DNA of 64,000 nt from Streptococcus azizii (GTDB lineage Bacteria > Bacillota > Bacilli > Lactobacillales > Streptococcaceae): assembly GCF_001984715.1 (NCBI RefSeq), contig NZ_MSPR01000005.1, positions 1 to 64,000 of the forward strand, in the 5' to 3' direction. Position numbers and translations under genes: made by a program. Positions 27,764 through 35,299 of this stretch are shown piece by piece. Position 1 is the stretch's first letter. The number at the start of each line of letters is the position of its first letter. The notes below the pieces were generated by a model. The model searched no databases. It was not told the DNA's origin and saw nothing but the letters and a program-made list of their open reading frames with translations.

Positions 27764-28463
27764 CTACTGCAGTGTATCAAGATGTGGTACAACTCCAAGT
27801 AGGGGGATATTCATGGCTTCTTCAATATCTTCTGGCTTTCTGACGCGGTCATCAATGATGTCTGTCATCAGAACAATAAGCACCATCAAAAGAGCAGAGG
27901 CTAGGAAAGCGAGGAGAGTATTTCGTTTCACCTTAGGAGAAGAGGGAGTCGTAGCTGCAACGCCTTCATCAACCGTTGTCACATCTGAGGCCTTGGTCAC
28001 TTCTATCATTTTTTCTGAGGCTTTTTGGCGGAACAGGTTGACAATACGAGCTGCCGTTTCTGGGTTCGGATCAGACACTGTAATGGAGATGATCCGCGTT
28101 TCTGTAGGGATGGTCACCTTAATCTTCTTAGCCAGTCCTTCTGACGTCAGCTCTAGGTCGAGGTCATCAATAACCTCTTGTAACACACTTTGAGAGAGGA
28201 TAATTTCCCTATAATCCTTTACGAGATAACTTCCTGCCTGCAAATCTTGATTGGTCAGAACTCCCAGCTCATTATTCTGACGATTCACCACGTAAATCCG
28301 ACTGGTACTTTCATACTGGGGAGTTGCCAGTAACACTTGGTATCCAAATGCAAGAACGCCTACCAAAGAAGAGACCGCAAGAATAAAAAACCTTCTTCCT
28401 CCATACAGCTCGAAATAAGGCCAAGAGGTCTATCTCAAATTCAGTGTTTACTTGCTTGTTCAT
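27764..28463 (-). pseudogene. cpsC: Capsule chain-length regulator, Wzz family, with a +1 frameshift
   Basis: Two frames together make a CpsC/Wzd protein of about 230 residues. The ATG at 28461-28463 (after AGGAG) encodes MNKQVNTEFEIDLLALFRAV and WRKK, the usual N-terminus, but a run of six T (A on plus, about 28385-28390) shifts the frame, and translation would stop after about 51 residues. Five T would rejoin it to FILAVSSLVGVLAFGYQ, the rest of the first membrane helix, and on through the extracellular part to the second helix (TLLAFLASALLMVLIVLM) and VRKPEDIEEAMNIPLLG. Downstream codons are otherwise intact, so the change is recent, a slippage switch, or a sequencing error. CpsC normally activates CpsD, so loss should alter capsule length or amount. 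Confidence 0.85.
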
Positions 28464-28471
28464 TTCTTCTC

Positions 28472-29203
28472 CTAAATTAGTTGATCGTTTAATAATAATT
28501 GCTGGTTTTCATACAGCAGTTGATGGGCATAAGACTGACCATACTGCTGGCAAAGCAGATGGTAGGCCTCCTTCATATAACTTCTGCGGTCACTCGTATT
28601 ATGCACATCACTTGCCACGAAATGAACCAGCCTGTGCTTGAGAAAAAACTGGGCACGCTTTTTCATGAGCCGCTCCTTATCACCAAATCGTTTTACCTTG
28701 AGTACACTGGAACTATTGATCTGCATATAGCATCCCATGTCAATAAGGATTTGAACCTTCTTCCTCTTCCCCTCCAAGCAATGGTACCGCTCTATATGCG
28801 CTACCACCGGGGTCAGTCCTAGACGCAAGACAGCGCTCAGACCTGATTGGATTTCCTTATAGGAAGCCTCCATGCTAAACTCAACCAGTACGTAGCTAGT
28901 CCCTGCGAGGGTAGGAAAAAAGCCCTGCTCTAACTTATCCAGAATATCGCTTGTGTAATACAGTTCAGCGCCATAATGAATGGTTAAATCAGAAGCTATT
29001 TCTGAGGCTATTTTTTGGACAACTTGAAAGTTGTCCCTCACCTTGTCCTCTGGTGCTTCAAACATTCGTTTTCTACGATGCGACGTGGCAATCATCGTAC
29101 GAACGCCCTGGATATAACTTTCCTCTAATAGATTTCTTGTTTCCGAACGACTGCTCGGTCCATCATCTACATCAAATATGATATGCGAATGAATGTCAAT
29201 CAT
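28472..29203 (-). CDS. cpsB: Capsule-associated PHP-family protein-tyrosine phosphatase
   Basis: A 243-residue manganese-dependent phosphatase of the PHP superfamily that dephosphorylates CpsD. Metal-binding motifs are DIHSHIIFDVDDG at the start, TSHRR, GAELYY, AHIERY and ASDVHN. I choose the ATG at 29201-29203, six bases after GGGAG; the alternative five codons upstream overlaps that site. It is the first gene of the capsule operon here. Pneumococcal operons normally begin with a LytR-CpsA-Psr gene (cpsA/wzg), which is absent. The phosphatase-Wzz-kinase order is that of pneumococcus rather than that of S. suis as I recall it. Confidence 0.94.
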   Translation of the reverse strand: MIDIHSHIIFDVDDGPSSRSETRNLLEESYIQGVRTMIATSHRRKRMFEAPEDKVRDNFQVVQKIASEIASDLTIHYGAELYYTSDILDKLEQGFFPTLAGTSYVLVEFSMEASYKEIQSGLSAVLRLGLTPVVAHIERYHCLEGKRKKVQILIDMGCYMQINSSSVLKVKRFGDKERLMKKRAQFFLKHRLVHFVASDVHNTSDRRSYMKEAYHLLCQQYGQSYAHQLLYENQQLLLNDQLI

Positions 29204-29570
29204 CGTATTCTCCCACAAAGACTCAAATCACTTTCTAGGCTACTTTCTTTCCAACATCGAAATAGCATAGGTCTCGAAAGGATTTCCCTGAGTCAGCCGA
29301 CTTGTTATGATGATAGCGATTTTTATACATAAAACTTGCCAAATCCTCGTTTTCCTTCCTCTTTCCCAACATTAGTAGGGAGGATTAGACTAAATCAAGG
29401 ACTGACACCTCTAAACATTTCTGAAAAACTTGTCCTAACACCAATAGATTTTCCTACAGCCAACAGACCTGATATCCGCACCTATATGTATTCACAAACG
29501 TGTGCAGATAAATCCATTGGAGACTGACTGGGAGACAAGTCGCTATTAAACGAAAAGACAGGCAGTCACT
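29204..29570 (-). other. Long 5' leader of the capsule operon
   Basis: About 370 nt lie between the predicted transcription start (near 29571) and the cpsB ATG. I see no gene in it apart from a 31-codon open frame (29235-29330) with a poor ribosome site. No strong terminator-antiterminator pair or known riboswitch is recognisable. Confidence 0.4.
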
Positions 29571-29577
29571 GGTTTAA

Positions 29578-29604
29578 ATTATACCCCCCCCGGCATTTTG
29601 TCAA
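29578..29604 (-). promoter_or_regulatory. Capsule operon promoter with 8-C homopolymer spacer
   Basis: On the minus strand TTGACA (29599-29604) and a perfect TATAAT (29578-29583) are 15 bp apart. Eight of those bases are an uninterrupted G run (C on plus, 29584-29591). Two more bases would restore 17 bp. Both hexamers are consensus, so the spacer length is likely what limits this promoter, and slippage would switch capsule expression. Confidence 0.8.
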
Positions 29605-29792
29605 AAGAAAACTATTGCAAAAGGTCCTCATATCCTCCTACTTTACAAAAATCGTATTCACTAAATCGTTTACTTTTTTGAAAACTAGCCCTGTACCTCC
29701 CCCTCTCCTACGCTCGTACTCATCAACCATCAAGGGTGGAAGACAGGGCTTACAAAGTATAGTCTTCGCTGGAGGAGAGACAATAACTCCAC

Positions 29793-29840
29793 AAAGAAAA
29801 AAATGCATCCAATCCTGTTGCTAAAGCATTGATTGGATGT
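29793..29840 (-). terminator. Terminator of the lipase cluster
   Basis: CATCCAATC (29806-29814) pairs with GATTGGATG (29831-29839), and the minus strand continues CATTTTTTTC. It follows the small gene at 29996 and precedes the capsule promoter, insulating the two units. The remaining parts of 29605-29995 show no gene. Confidence 0.75.
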
Positions 29841-29995
29841 GTTTTATACTGTAGATTATCTCAATATTCCTGTTGACATTTGAGGCTTGCCCAGCCCTAC
29901 TCGGAAATACAAGGAAAGCCTATGCTTCCATTATTGAATCGGACAGATGATTGGGAGTCATGTTTACATGTAGGCGGGTACAACTTCTTACCCTG

Positions 29996-30304
29996 CTATT
30001 CAAGAAAAATATTGCCATACTGAGGGAGGGTCGTATCGATTGCCGTTTTGAGCGCCTGCCCAGCTTTTCCTTTGATAGCTGTATCAATCTGCCCATAAAT
30101 GCTCTTTACTGCGACTTGCGTGTGAGAAGCGATGACCTTGCCATCTGTCTCACACTGCTGCTTAATCGCCTCATGTTTTTTTCGGATCAAGCCAGCTTGC
30201 ACATAAGCCGAATCCTTTTGTAAGGAGCGGATGATTTCTCCAAGCGCTAGCCCCTCTTCTTTTAGATAATATAGTCTGTTTAGTTTGCTTTTAGTACTAG
30301 GCAA
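29996..30304 (-). CDS. Small helical protein at the end of the lipase cluster, possibly 5'-truncated
   Basis: A 102-codon open frame with no ATG; the only usable start is a TTG at 30302-30304 without a Shine-Dalgarno sequence, and the frame continues upstream into a BOX-like repeat (30305-30360). The predicted protein is mostly alpha-helical (GEIIRSLQKDSAYVQAG, QVAVKSIYGQIDTAIKGK). Size, helicity and position match the small partner proteins that accompany LXG-type type VII effectors, but I do not recognise a family. It may be a gene whose 5' end was replaced by repeat insertion. Confidence 0.45.
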   Translation of the reverse strand: MPSTKSKLNRLYYLKEEGLALGEIIRSLQKDSAYVQAGLIRKKHEAIKQQCETDGKVIASHTQVAVKSIYGQIDTAIKGKAGQALKTAIDTTLPQYGNIFLE

Positions 30305-30378
30305 CGAGCTGCAGGCTGTACTTAGAGTACGGCAAAGTGAGTTAACGAAGTAATAAAAGATAAACTGAACGACTATAA

Positions 30379-30771
30379 TTAGTCATCATAGTAGCATCTC
30401 CTTAGGTCGTGTAATTCGGTTTCCAGCTGGTCGCGCTCGCGGAAAAATAGGCGCTTCGACTCTTCTAGCTCCTCTTCTAAGTCACACAAGAGGTTCTTAT
30501 AAGTCCTCTCTGCTTCATCTTGTAGCTCGTAAATCCTCCTATAAAAACTCTCTGCCTCTTCTTGACCGGCATCATGGTGAATGAGAAATTGCCTCATCCG
30601 TTCCCCTTCTTGCTCTAAAATATTGGCTAAGTAGTGACGGCGGTCGTATAAATCTCGCATTTTTTCTTCTAGACATCTGTTAGTGCGCGCATAGTCTGCT
30701 TCTCTGTCAAGAAGCTCAGACTCTTTTTGACGAATGGCAACCGTCAAGTCCTCTATAGTCCCTTGTACCAT
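30379..30771 (-). CDS. Coiled-coil protein next to the lipase effector
   Basis: A 130-residue, highly charged, almost entirely helical protein (IRQKESELLDREADYARTNR, CDLEEELEESKRLFFRERDQ) with no signal or membrane segment. Its ATG lies inside the end of the lipase gene, overlapping by 19 bp, with AGGAG ten bases upstream, so it is translated with the lipase. LXG effectors usually have small helical partners encoded beside them that act in targeting or as chaperones, and this is the likeliest role. The first 18 codons survive as a fragment after the other full lipase copy (33367-33435), showing that it belonged to the duplicated unit. Confidence 0.65.
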   Translation of the reverse strand: MVQGTIEDLTVAIRQKESELLDREADYARTNRCLEEKMRDLYDRRHYLANILEQEGERMRQFLIHHDAGQEEAESFYRRIYELQDEAERTYKNLLCDLEEELEESKRLFFRERDQLETELHDLRRCYYDD

Positions 30772-32030
30772 GTCTTAAATTCTCCTGCTAGTTGATAGTC
30801 TAGAGCCAGACTCTCCTCAACATGGTGAGTGAGTCGGGTATTCAATGTATCAAAGGTAGTGGATAAATCCTCCATCTGCTGGACTTTTTCTTGCGTATAG
30901 GCCTGAAAGTCGCCAACGATACTCTCATATGTGACACCCTGAGAAGCAAAAATATCCTGTACCTCCCAGTAGGAAAGGTGGGAATAGGCGGAAAAATCTA
31001 TACTCCCCCAAAGAGCTTCAACCTCGCTATCCATCTTAGCCTTTAGGCTTGCCATCTCCTCTAGCCCTGCCTTTGCTACCTTTGCCATAGAAGACCCCAC
31101 AATGGCACTTTGACCTGCATCAAGGAAGATGGTCTCAGCCGAACTCAGACCGCCACCTGTCTGTTGCCACTTGGATTTTAAGGAGGTGAACTGCAACATC
31201 TGACGAGCACTCTGGGCAAAAACATAGGCAGGAGCGCTAATAATAGGCTTGCCAGTCTTGGCATCTAAGACGCGCCCTGTCTCTTCGTCAAATTCCCAAT
31301 CTTCTACATTATGGCTCAGACCATCTGTCCAATAAATGGTTCCTAGACTCTCATCATAGCCAGCCATTTGGGGATGGTTGCCATCTGTCAGCCAGACAAC
31401 TACATCTTTATTCTTTCGGTAATCAACAAATAAGCCCGGATGACTTTTAATATAGTCTTTTTCCTCCTTGCTCAAGGACCCATAATGAAACCAGGCATTA
31501 AAAGTGGTAGTGGGGATTCCAAATTTTGCACCAACCTTCATCATATAGGCAGATTGGGAGTAGCCCGATAATTGGGTGACTTCTTGCACTCTAGGGTCAT
31601 CTATTACCGATTGGACAAATTTCTCTGCGGGGGTATACTGCTCGGACAGATAGTATCCATGATTCTTTTTAATATCCCCCTCTCCCAAAAGCGCTGTTTT
31701 TGTATCAATGGTCTTATTATCTGTTGCGGCTGCAATAACTGCCACACTGGCATAGTCAATTTCTCCATCTACAATAGGAGCCACTGCCATTCCATCAAAT
31801 CCTGTCTCAGGGTCGGAGTAGGTTTTGATAACCTTGAATTGTTGGTTATCTGCCATCCTAATTGTGTTACTTTCATTAGATAATAATTTATCATTTGGTT
31901 TATCAACAATATATTGATAGATTCTACCTTCTTTTATTTTTCGATTGACAAAATCTTTATTGACACTGTATACGTTGTATCCTCTATTCAAAAAATTTAA
32001 CTGCTCATCTGTGTACTGAAATGGCTTCAT
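30753..32030 (-). CDS. Lipase-type putative type VII effector, reverse-LXG architecture (copy C)
   Basis: A 425-residue protein. Residues 60-260 look like an alpha/beta-hydrolase related to the DUF2974/lipase-3 group: GYSQS is the nucleophile elbow (Ser158 in this copy), with candidate acids in VWLTDGNHPQ and YDES and a candidate His in DGLSHNVEDW. Residues 275-425 are helical, with KWQQTGGGLSSAETIFLDAG and a C-terminal helix around LSYWEVQDIFASQG. There is no signal peptide. Lipase first and helical targeting domain last is the layout described for the S. aureus type VII lipase TslA, so I infer an antibacterial secreted lipase. It overlaps the upstream small membrane protein by ATGA. No type VII machinery gene is in the window. 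Function is inferred; the hydrolase fold is fairly confident. Confidence 0.7.
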   Translation of the reverse strand: MKPFQYTDEQLNFLNRGYNVYSVNKDFVNRKIKEGRIYQYIVDKPNDKLLSNESNTIRMADNQQFKVIKTYSDPETGFDGMAVAPIVDGEIDYASVAVIAAATDNKTIDTKTALLGEGDIKKNHGYYLSEQYTPAEKFVQSVIDDPRVQEVTQLSGYSQSAYMMKVGAKFGIPTTTFNAWFHYGSLSKEEKDYIKSHPGLFVDYRKNKDVVVWLTDGNHPQMAGYDESLGTIYWTDGLSHNVEDWEFDEETGRVLDAKTGKPIISAPAYVFAQSARQMLQFTSLKSKWQQTGGGLSSAETIFLDAGQSAIVGSSMAKVAKAGLEEMASLKAKMDSEVEALWGSIDFSAYSHLSYWEVQDIFASQGVTYESIVGDFQAYTQEKVQQMEDLSTTFDTLNTRLTHHVEESLALDYQLAGEFKTWYKGL

Positions 32031-32434
32031 TCGATACTCTCCTTTCCATCAGAAAATAATACTTTTACCCTGTTCTCGGTACTCCCTTCATGTATAGATA
32101 GTATCTCTGATTCTTCCGTAGTCACAACTCCCGATTTGTTCCTATTTAGATACAAACTATGCCCCATTCTATACTCGACTGTCTGTCCATCTGAAAAAGA
32201 CAATTTGACAACACAACTCCAATCTCCTGGCGGATCTGAATAATCTGGACTACTAAGTTTTATCTCCTCAATATCCCGATAGCTATTTTTTAGTGCCTTC
32301 ACCAAGCTGACTTCATATTCTCGATTTCGTTTTTCCTCGGCAGATGCTTGCCTCTCGCCATTCAGACTAAATACCATTACCAAACCTCCTAAAATACTAA
32401 TCATCAGAATAAAAATGGATACTCTCTTTTTCAC
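32027..32434 (-). CDS. Small membrane-anchored protein, candidate immunity factor (copy C)
   Basis: A 135-residue protein: MKKR, a hydrophobic helix (VSIFILMISILGGLVMVFSL) with no lipobox Cys, then a predicted extracytoplasmic domain. It ends by ATGA overlap with the lipase gene, so the two are made together. Three paralogues precede three lipase copies in this cluster. The first 65 or so residues are nearly identical among them and the last 60 diverge strongly. An anchored protein facing outward and encoded before a secreted lipase fits an immunity role, but no known domain is recognisable. A TATACT -10 box (32497-32502) lies about 65 bp upstream of the ATG. Confidence 0.65.
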   Translation of the reverse strand: MKKRVSIFILMISILGGLVMVFSLNGERQASAEEKRNREYEVSLVKALKNSYRDIEEIKLSSPDYSDPPGDWSCVVKLSFSDGQTVEYRMGHSLYLNRNKSGVVTTEESEILSIHEGSTENRVKVLFSDGKESIE

Positions 32435-32553
32435 ACCATCCTCCTTTACTTAGATTAACCAATTTCCTACCTGGATTTTTTTACTTCTCTGTTGTTAGTA
32501 TACACTATTTTCAGAGGAAAAGCTATAATATTCCGAGAAAAAGCTCACTTATT

Positions 32554-32862
32554 TTATGTCGCAGCTGCAATAACTGCCACACTGGCATAGTCAATTTCTC
32601 CATCTACAATAGGAGCTACCGCCATTCCATCAAATCCTGTCTCAGGGTCAGAGTAGGTTTTGATAACCTTAAATTGTTGACCATCTGGCGTTGTAATCTT
32701 ATTTTGTTCATTGGGGCGTAATTCGTTAGTTGGCTTATCTACAATATACTGATACTTTTTACCTTCTTTTATTTTTCGATTGACAAAGTCTGAATTGACG
32801 CTATAAACATTCTCTCCTCTGTTTAATTGATTAAGCTGTTCATCTGTATAGTTGAAAACCAT
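32554..32862 (-). pseudogene. Truncated lipase-effector copy (copy B, N-terminal 102 codons only)
   Basis: Starts like the full copies (MVFNYTDEQLNQLNRGENVYS) and matches them from about codon 60 on, but ends after VAVIAAAT, before the catalytic Ser. What follows is the AAGCTCA-bounded sequence found upstream of the other immunity genes, so about 970 bp of lipase and the whole coiled-coil gene were deleted between units. The first 60 codons differ from both other copies and go with the preceding immunity paralogue. It still overlaps that gene (TAATG). It is unlikely to encode an active enzyme. Confidence 0.85.
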
Positions 32863-33269
32863 TATTCCAGTGCCTCCTCTCCATTTGAAAAAATAACTTT
32901 TATTTTATTTTTTGTTTCCCCATAGTGACTAGACAAAATCTCAGAATTTACATCATTAGTAATTGCAGATTTATTTACTTTCAAATATAGACTATGTCCC
33001 AAAAAATATTCTATGACTTGTCCATCCGAAAAAGTTAATTGAACAGTGCAATTCCAATCTCCTGGTGGATCTGAATAATCTGGACTACTAAGTTTTATCT
33101 CCTCAATATCTCGATAGCTATTTTTTAGTGCCTTCACCAAGCTAACTTCATATTCTCGATTTCGTTTTTCCTCGGCAGATTCTTGCCTCTCGCCATTCAG
33201 ACTAAATACCATTACCAGACCTCCTAAAATACTGATGAACAGAATAAAAATGGATACTCGCTTTTTCAC
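32862..33269 (-). CDS. Small membrane-anchored protein, candidate immunity factor (copy B, orphan)
   Basis: A 135-residue paralogue of the proteins at 32027 and 34688: same N-terminal anchor (MKKRVSIFILFISILGGLVM) and YDIEEIKLSSP-like middle, but a diverged C-terminal half (CTVQLTFSDGQVIEYFLGHS). It keeps its own upstream region and Shine-Dalgarno (AAGGAGGATGG), although the lipase after it is truncated. If the immunity role is right, this is an orphan immunity gene that could protect against effectors made by other strains. Confidence 0.65.
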   Translation of the reverse strand: MKKRVSIFILFISILGGLVMVFSLNGERQESAEEKRNREYEVSLVKALKNSYRDIEEIKLSSPDYSDPPGDWNCTVQLTFSDGQVIEYFLGHSLYLKVNKSAITNDVNSEILSSHYGETKNKIKVIFSNGEEALE

Positions 33270-33366
33270 ACCATCCTCCTTTACTTAGATTAACCACTTT
33301 CCTACCTATATTTGTTTGCTCCTCTGTTATTATTACACACTATTTTTAGAGGAAAAACTATAATAT

Positions 33367-33435
33367 TTAGAGAAGAAGCTCATACTCTTTTTGACGAATG
33401 GCAACCGTCAAGTCCTCTATAGTCCCTTGTACCAT
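33367..33435 (-). pseudogene. 22-codon remnant of the coiled-coil partner gene
   Basis: MVQGTIEDLTVAIRQKE matches the start of the 130-residue protein at 30379-30771, then the frame runs into YELLL and a stop. The match ends at AAGCTCA, the same 7-mer found in the intact gene and in the spacer upstream of each immunity gene. This marks the recombination joint that created the tandem array. Confidence 0.85.
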
Positions 33436-34691
33436 GTCTTAAATTCTCCTGCTAGTTGATGGTCTAGAGCCAGACTCTCCTCAACATGGTGAGTGAGTCG
33501 GGTATTCAATGTATCAAAGGTAGTGGATAAGTCCTCCATCTGCTGGACTTTTTCTTGCGTATAGGCCTGAAAGTCGCCAACGATACTCTCATATGTGACA
33601 CCCTGAGAAGCAAAAATATCCTGCACCTCCCAGTAGGAGAGGTGGGAATAGGCGGAAAAATCTATACCCTTCCAAAGAGCTTCAACCTCGCTATCTACCT
33701 TAGCCTTTAGGCTTGCCATCTCTTCTAACCCTGCCTTTGCCGCCTTTGCCATGGAAGACCCCACAATAGCACTTTGACCTGCATCAAGGAAGATGGTCTC
33801 AGCCGAACTCAGACCGCCACCTGTCTGTTGCCACTTGGATTTTAAGGAGGTAAACTGCAACATCTGACGAGCACTCTGGGCAAAAACATAGGCAGGAGCG
33901 CTAATAATAGGCTTGCCAGTCTTGGCATCTAAGACGCGCCCTGTCTCTTCGTCAAATTCCCAATCTTCTACATTATGGCTCAGACCATCTGTCCAATAAA
34001 TGGTTCCTAGACTCTCATCATAGCCAGCCATTTGGGGATGGTTGCCATCTGTCAGCCAGACAACTACATCTTTATTCTTTCGGTAATCAACAAATAAGCC
34101 CGGATGACTTTTAATATAGTCTTTTTCCTCCTTGCTCAAGGACCCATAATGAAACCAGGCATTAAAAGTGGTAGTGGGGATTCCAAATTTTGCACCAACC
34201 TTCATCATATAGGCAGATTGGGAGTAGCCCGATAATTGGGTGACTTCTTGCACTCTAGGGTCATCTATTACCGATTGGACAAATTTCTCTGCGGGGGTAT
34301 ACTGCTCGGACAGATAGTATCCATGATTCTTTTTAATATCCCCCTCTCCCAAAAGCGCTGTTTTTGTATCAATGGTCTTATTATCTGTTGCGGCTGCAAT
34401 AACTGCCACACTGGCATAGTCAATTTCTCCATCTACAATAGGAGCCACTGCCATTCCATCAAATCCTGTCTCAGGGTCGGAGTAGGTTTTGATAACCTTG
34501 AATTGTTGGGTATCTGGAGTCACTATTACATTGGTCTCATTTGGCAATAAATCTACCGTCTCTTTATTAACCACTAATTTAGGTGGCTTCGTATCTCCTT
34601 GACGTCGTTGAACATATTCAAAATTGACGCTATAAACATTTTTACCTCTATTTAAATTATTCAGTTGTTCATCCGTATAATTAAATGTCAT
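33417..34691 (-). CDS. Lipase-type putative type VII effector, reverse-LXG architecture (copy A)
   Basis: A 424-residue protein. Residues 60 to the end are almost identical to copy C at 30753-32030, with only a few changes (for example Lys/Met and Trp-Lys-Gly/Trp-Gly-Ser in the helical part). Residues 1-60 differ clearly after the shared NYTDEQLNNLNRGKNVYSVN start. The nucleophile elbow is GYS157QS, the candidate His is H239 and candidate acids are D215 and D225. It has a C-terminal helical domain and no signal peptide. It is coupled to the upstream small membrane protein by ATGA, with GGAGAGG in that gene as ribosome site. The putative partner after it survives only as a 22-codon fragment, so this copy may depend on the partner encoded at 30379. 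Confidence 0.7.
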   Translation of the reverse strand: MTFNYTDEQLNNLNRGKNVYSVNFEYVQRRQGDTKPPKLVVNKETVDLLPNETNVIVTPDTQQFKVIKTYSDPETGFDGMAVAPIVDGEIDYASVAVIAAATDNKTIDTKTALLGEGDIKKNHGYYLSEQYTPAEKFVQSVIDDPRVQEVTQLSGYSQSAYMMKVGAKFGIPTTTFNAWFHYGSLSKEEKDYIKSHPGLFVDYRKNKDVVVWLTDGNHPQMAGYDESLGTIYWTDGLSHNVEDWEFDEETGRVLDAKTGKPIISAPAYVFAQSARQMLQFTSLKSKWQQTGGGLSSAETIFLDAGQSAIVGSSMAKAAKAGLEEMASLKAKVDSEVEALWKGIDFSAYSHLSYWEVQDIFASQGVTYESIVGDFQAYTQEKVQQMEDLSTTFDTLNTRLTHHVEESLALDHQLAGEFKTWYKGL

Positions 34692-35095
34692 TCAACCCTC
34701 TCCTCTCCATTAGAAAACCTAACTCTGATTTGTTGATGAGTCATACCATAGTATCTATCTAAAATAGCTACTACATCTGGATGCGCTATTGCTGAGCCAT
34801 TCCTCTTATACCCTAAGCTATGCCCTATGTGATAGCCTACTGTCTTCTCATCTAAAAAATCTATTTCTACGTAACAACTCCAATCTCCTGGTGGGTTTGA
34901 ATAAACTGGGCTACTAATGCGTATTTCTTCAATATCTCTGTAAGTATTCTTCAACGCCTTCACCAAGCTGACTTCATATTCTCGATTTCGTTTTTCCTCG
35001 GCGGACTCTTGCCTCTCGCCATTCAGACTAAATACCATTACTAGACCTCCTAAAATACTAATCATCAGAATCAAAATAGATACTCGCTTTTTCAC
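34688..35095 (-). CDS. Small membrane-anchored protein, candidate immunity factor (copy A)
   Basis: A 135-residue paralogue with the same anchor (MKKRVSILILMISILGGLVM) and a C-terminal half unlike the other two (CYVEIDFLDEKTVGYHIGHS, HQQIRVRFSNGEERVE). It is the first gene of the cluster, with AAGGAGGATGG before the start region and a TATAAT box about 65 bp upstream. It overlaps the lipase gene by four bases. Confidence 0.65.
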   Translation of the reverse strand: MKKRVSILILMISILGGLVMVFSLNGERQESAEEKRNREYEVSLVKALKNTYRDIEEIRISSPVYSNPPGDWSCYVEIDFLDEKTVGYHIGHSLGYKRNGSAIAHPDVVAILDRYYGMTHQQIRVRFSNGEERVE

Positions 35096-35157
35096 GCCAT
35101 CCTCCTTTACTTAGACTAAGCACTTGCCTACTTAGATTTCTTTGCTTCTCTGTTACT

Positions 35158-35163
35158 ATTATA
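35158..35163 (-). promoter_or_regulatory. Putative -10 box of the lipase cluster
   Basis: TATAAT on the minus strand, about 65 bp upstream of the first immunity gene, in a block (CCTCTAAAAATAGTG just upstream) that recurs before the other two immunity genes with TATACT or TAATAA in place of TATAAT. No good -35 is visible, so an activator may be needed or the call may be wrong. Confidence 0.4.
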
Positions 35164-35207
35164 CACTATTTTTAGAGGGAAATCTATCACAGTTCCTTTA
35201 TTGAAGC

Positions 35208-35243
35208 AATCAAGCCCAGCCGTCTCAACGGCTGGGCTTGATT
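35208..35243. terminator. Strong 16-bp hairpin between asp4 region and lipase cluster
   Basis: AATCAAGCCCAGCCGT (35208-35223) and ACGGCTGGGCTTGATT (35228-35243) are perfect complements around CTCA. The T-run after the stem is short (GATTTTGC on the plus strand), but the G+C-rich stem makes it a good transcription barrier between the accessory Sec transcript and the lipase cluster. Confidence 0.65.
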
Positions 35244-35299
35244 TTGCTAGATAATCCACTCCCCATAGACCATGGAAAGTGGTCGTTGAGAGCGGGAAA

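Noticed and set aside
29235-29330. 31-codon open frame in the capsule leader (starting MYKNRYHHNK)
   Set aside because: No good ribosome site and no recognisable similarity; I considered a remnant of cpsA but could not support it.
30305-30378. 5' extension of the 102-residue gene
   Set aside because: The upstream frame is open but reads through a BOX-like repeat (GCTGCAGGCTGTACTTAGAG), so those residues are not credible protein.
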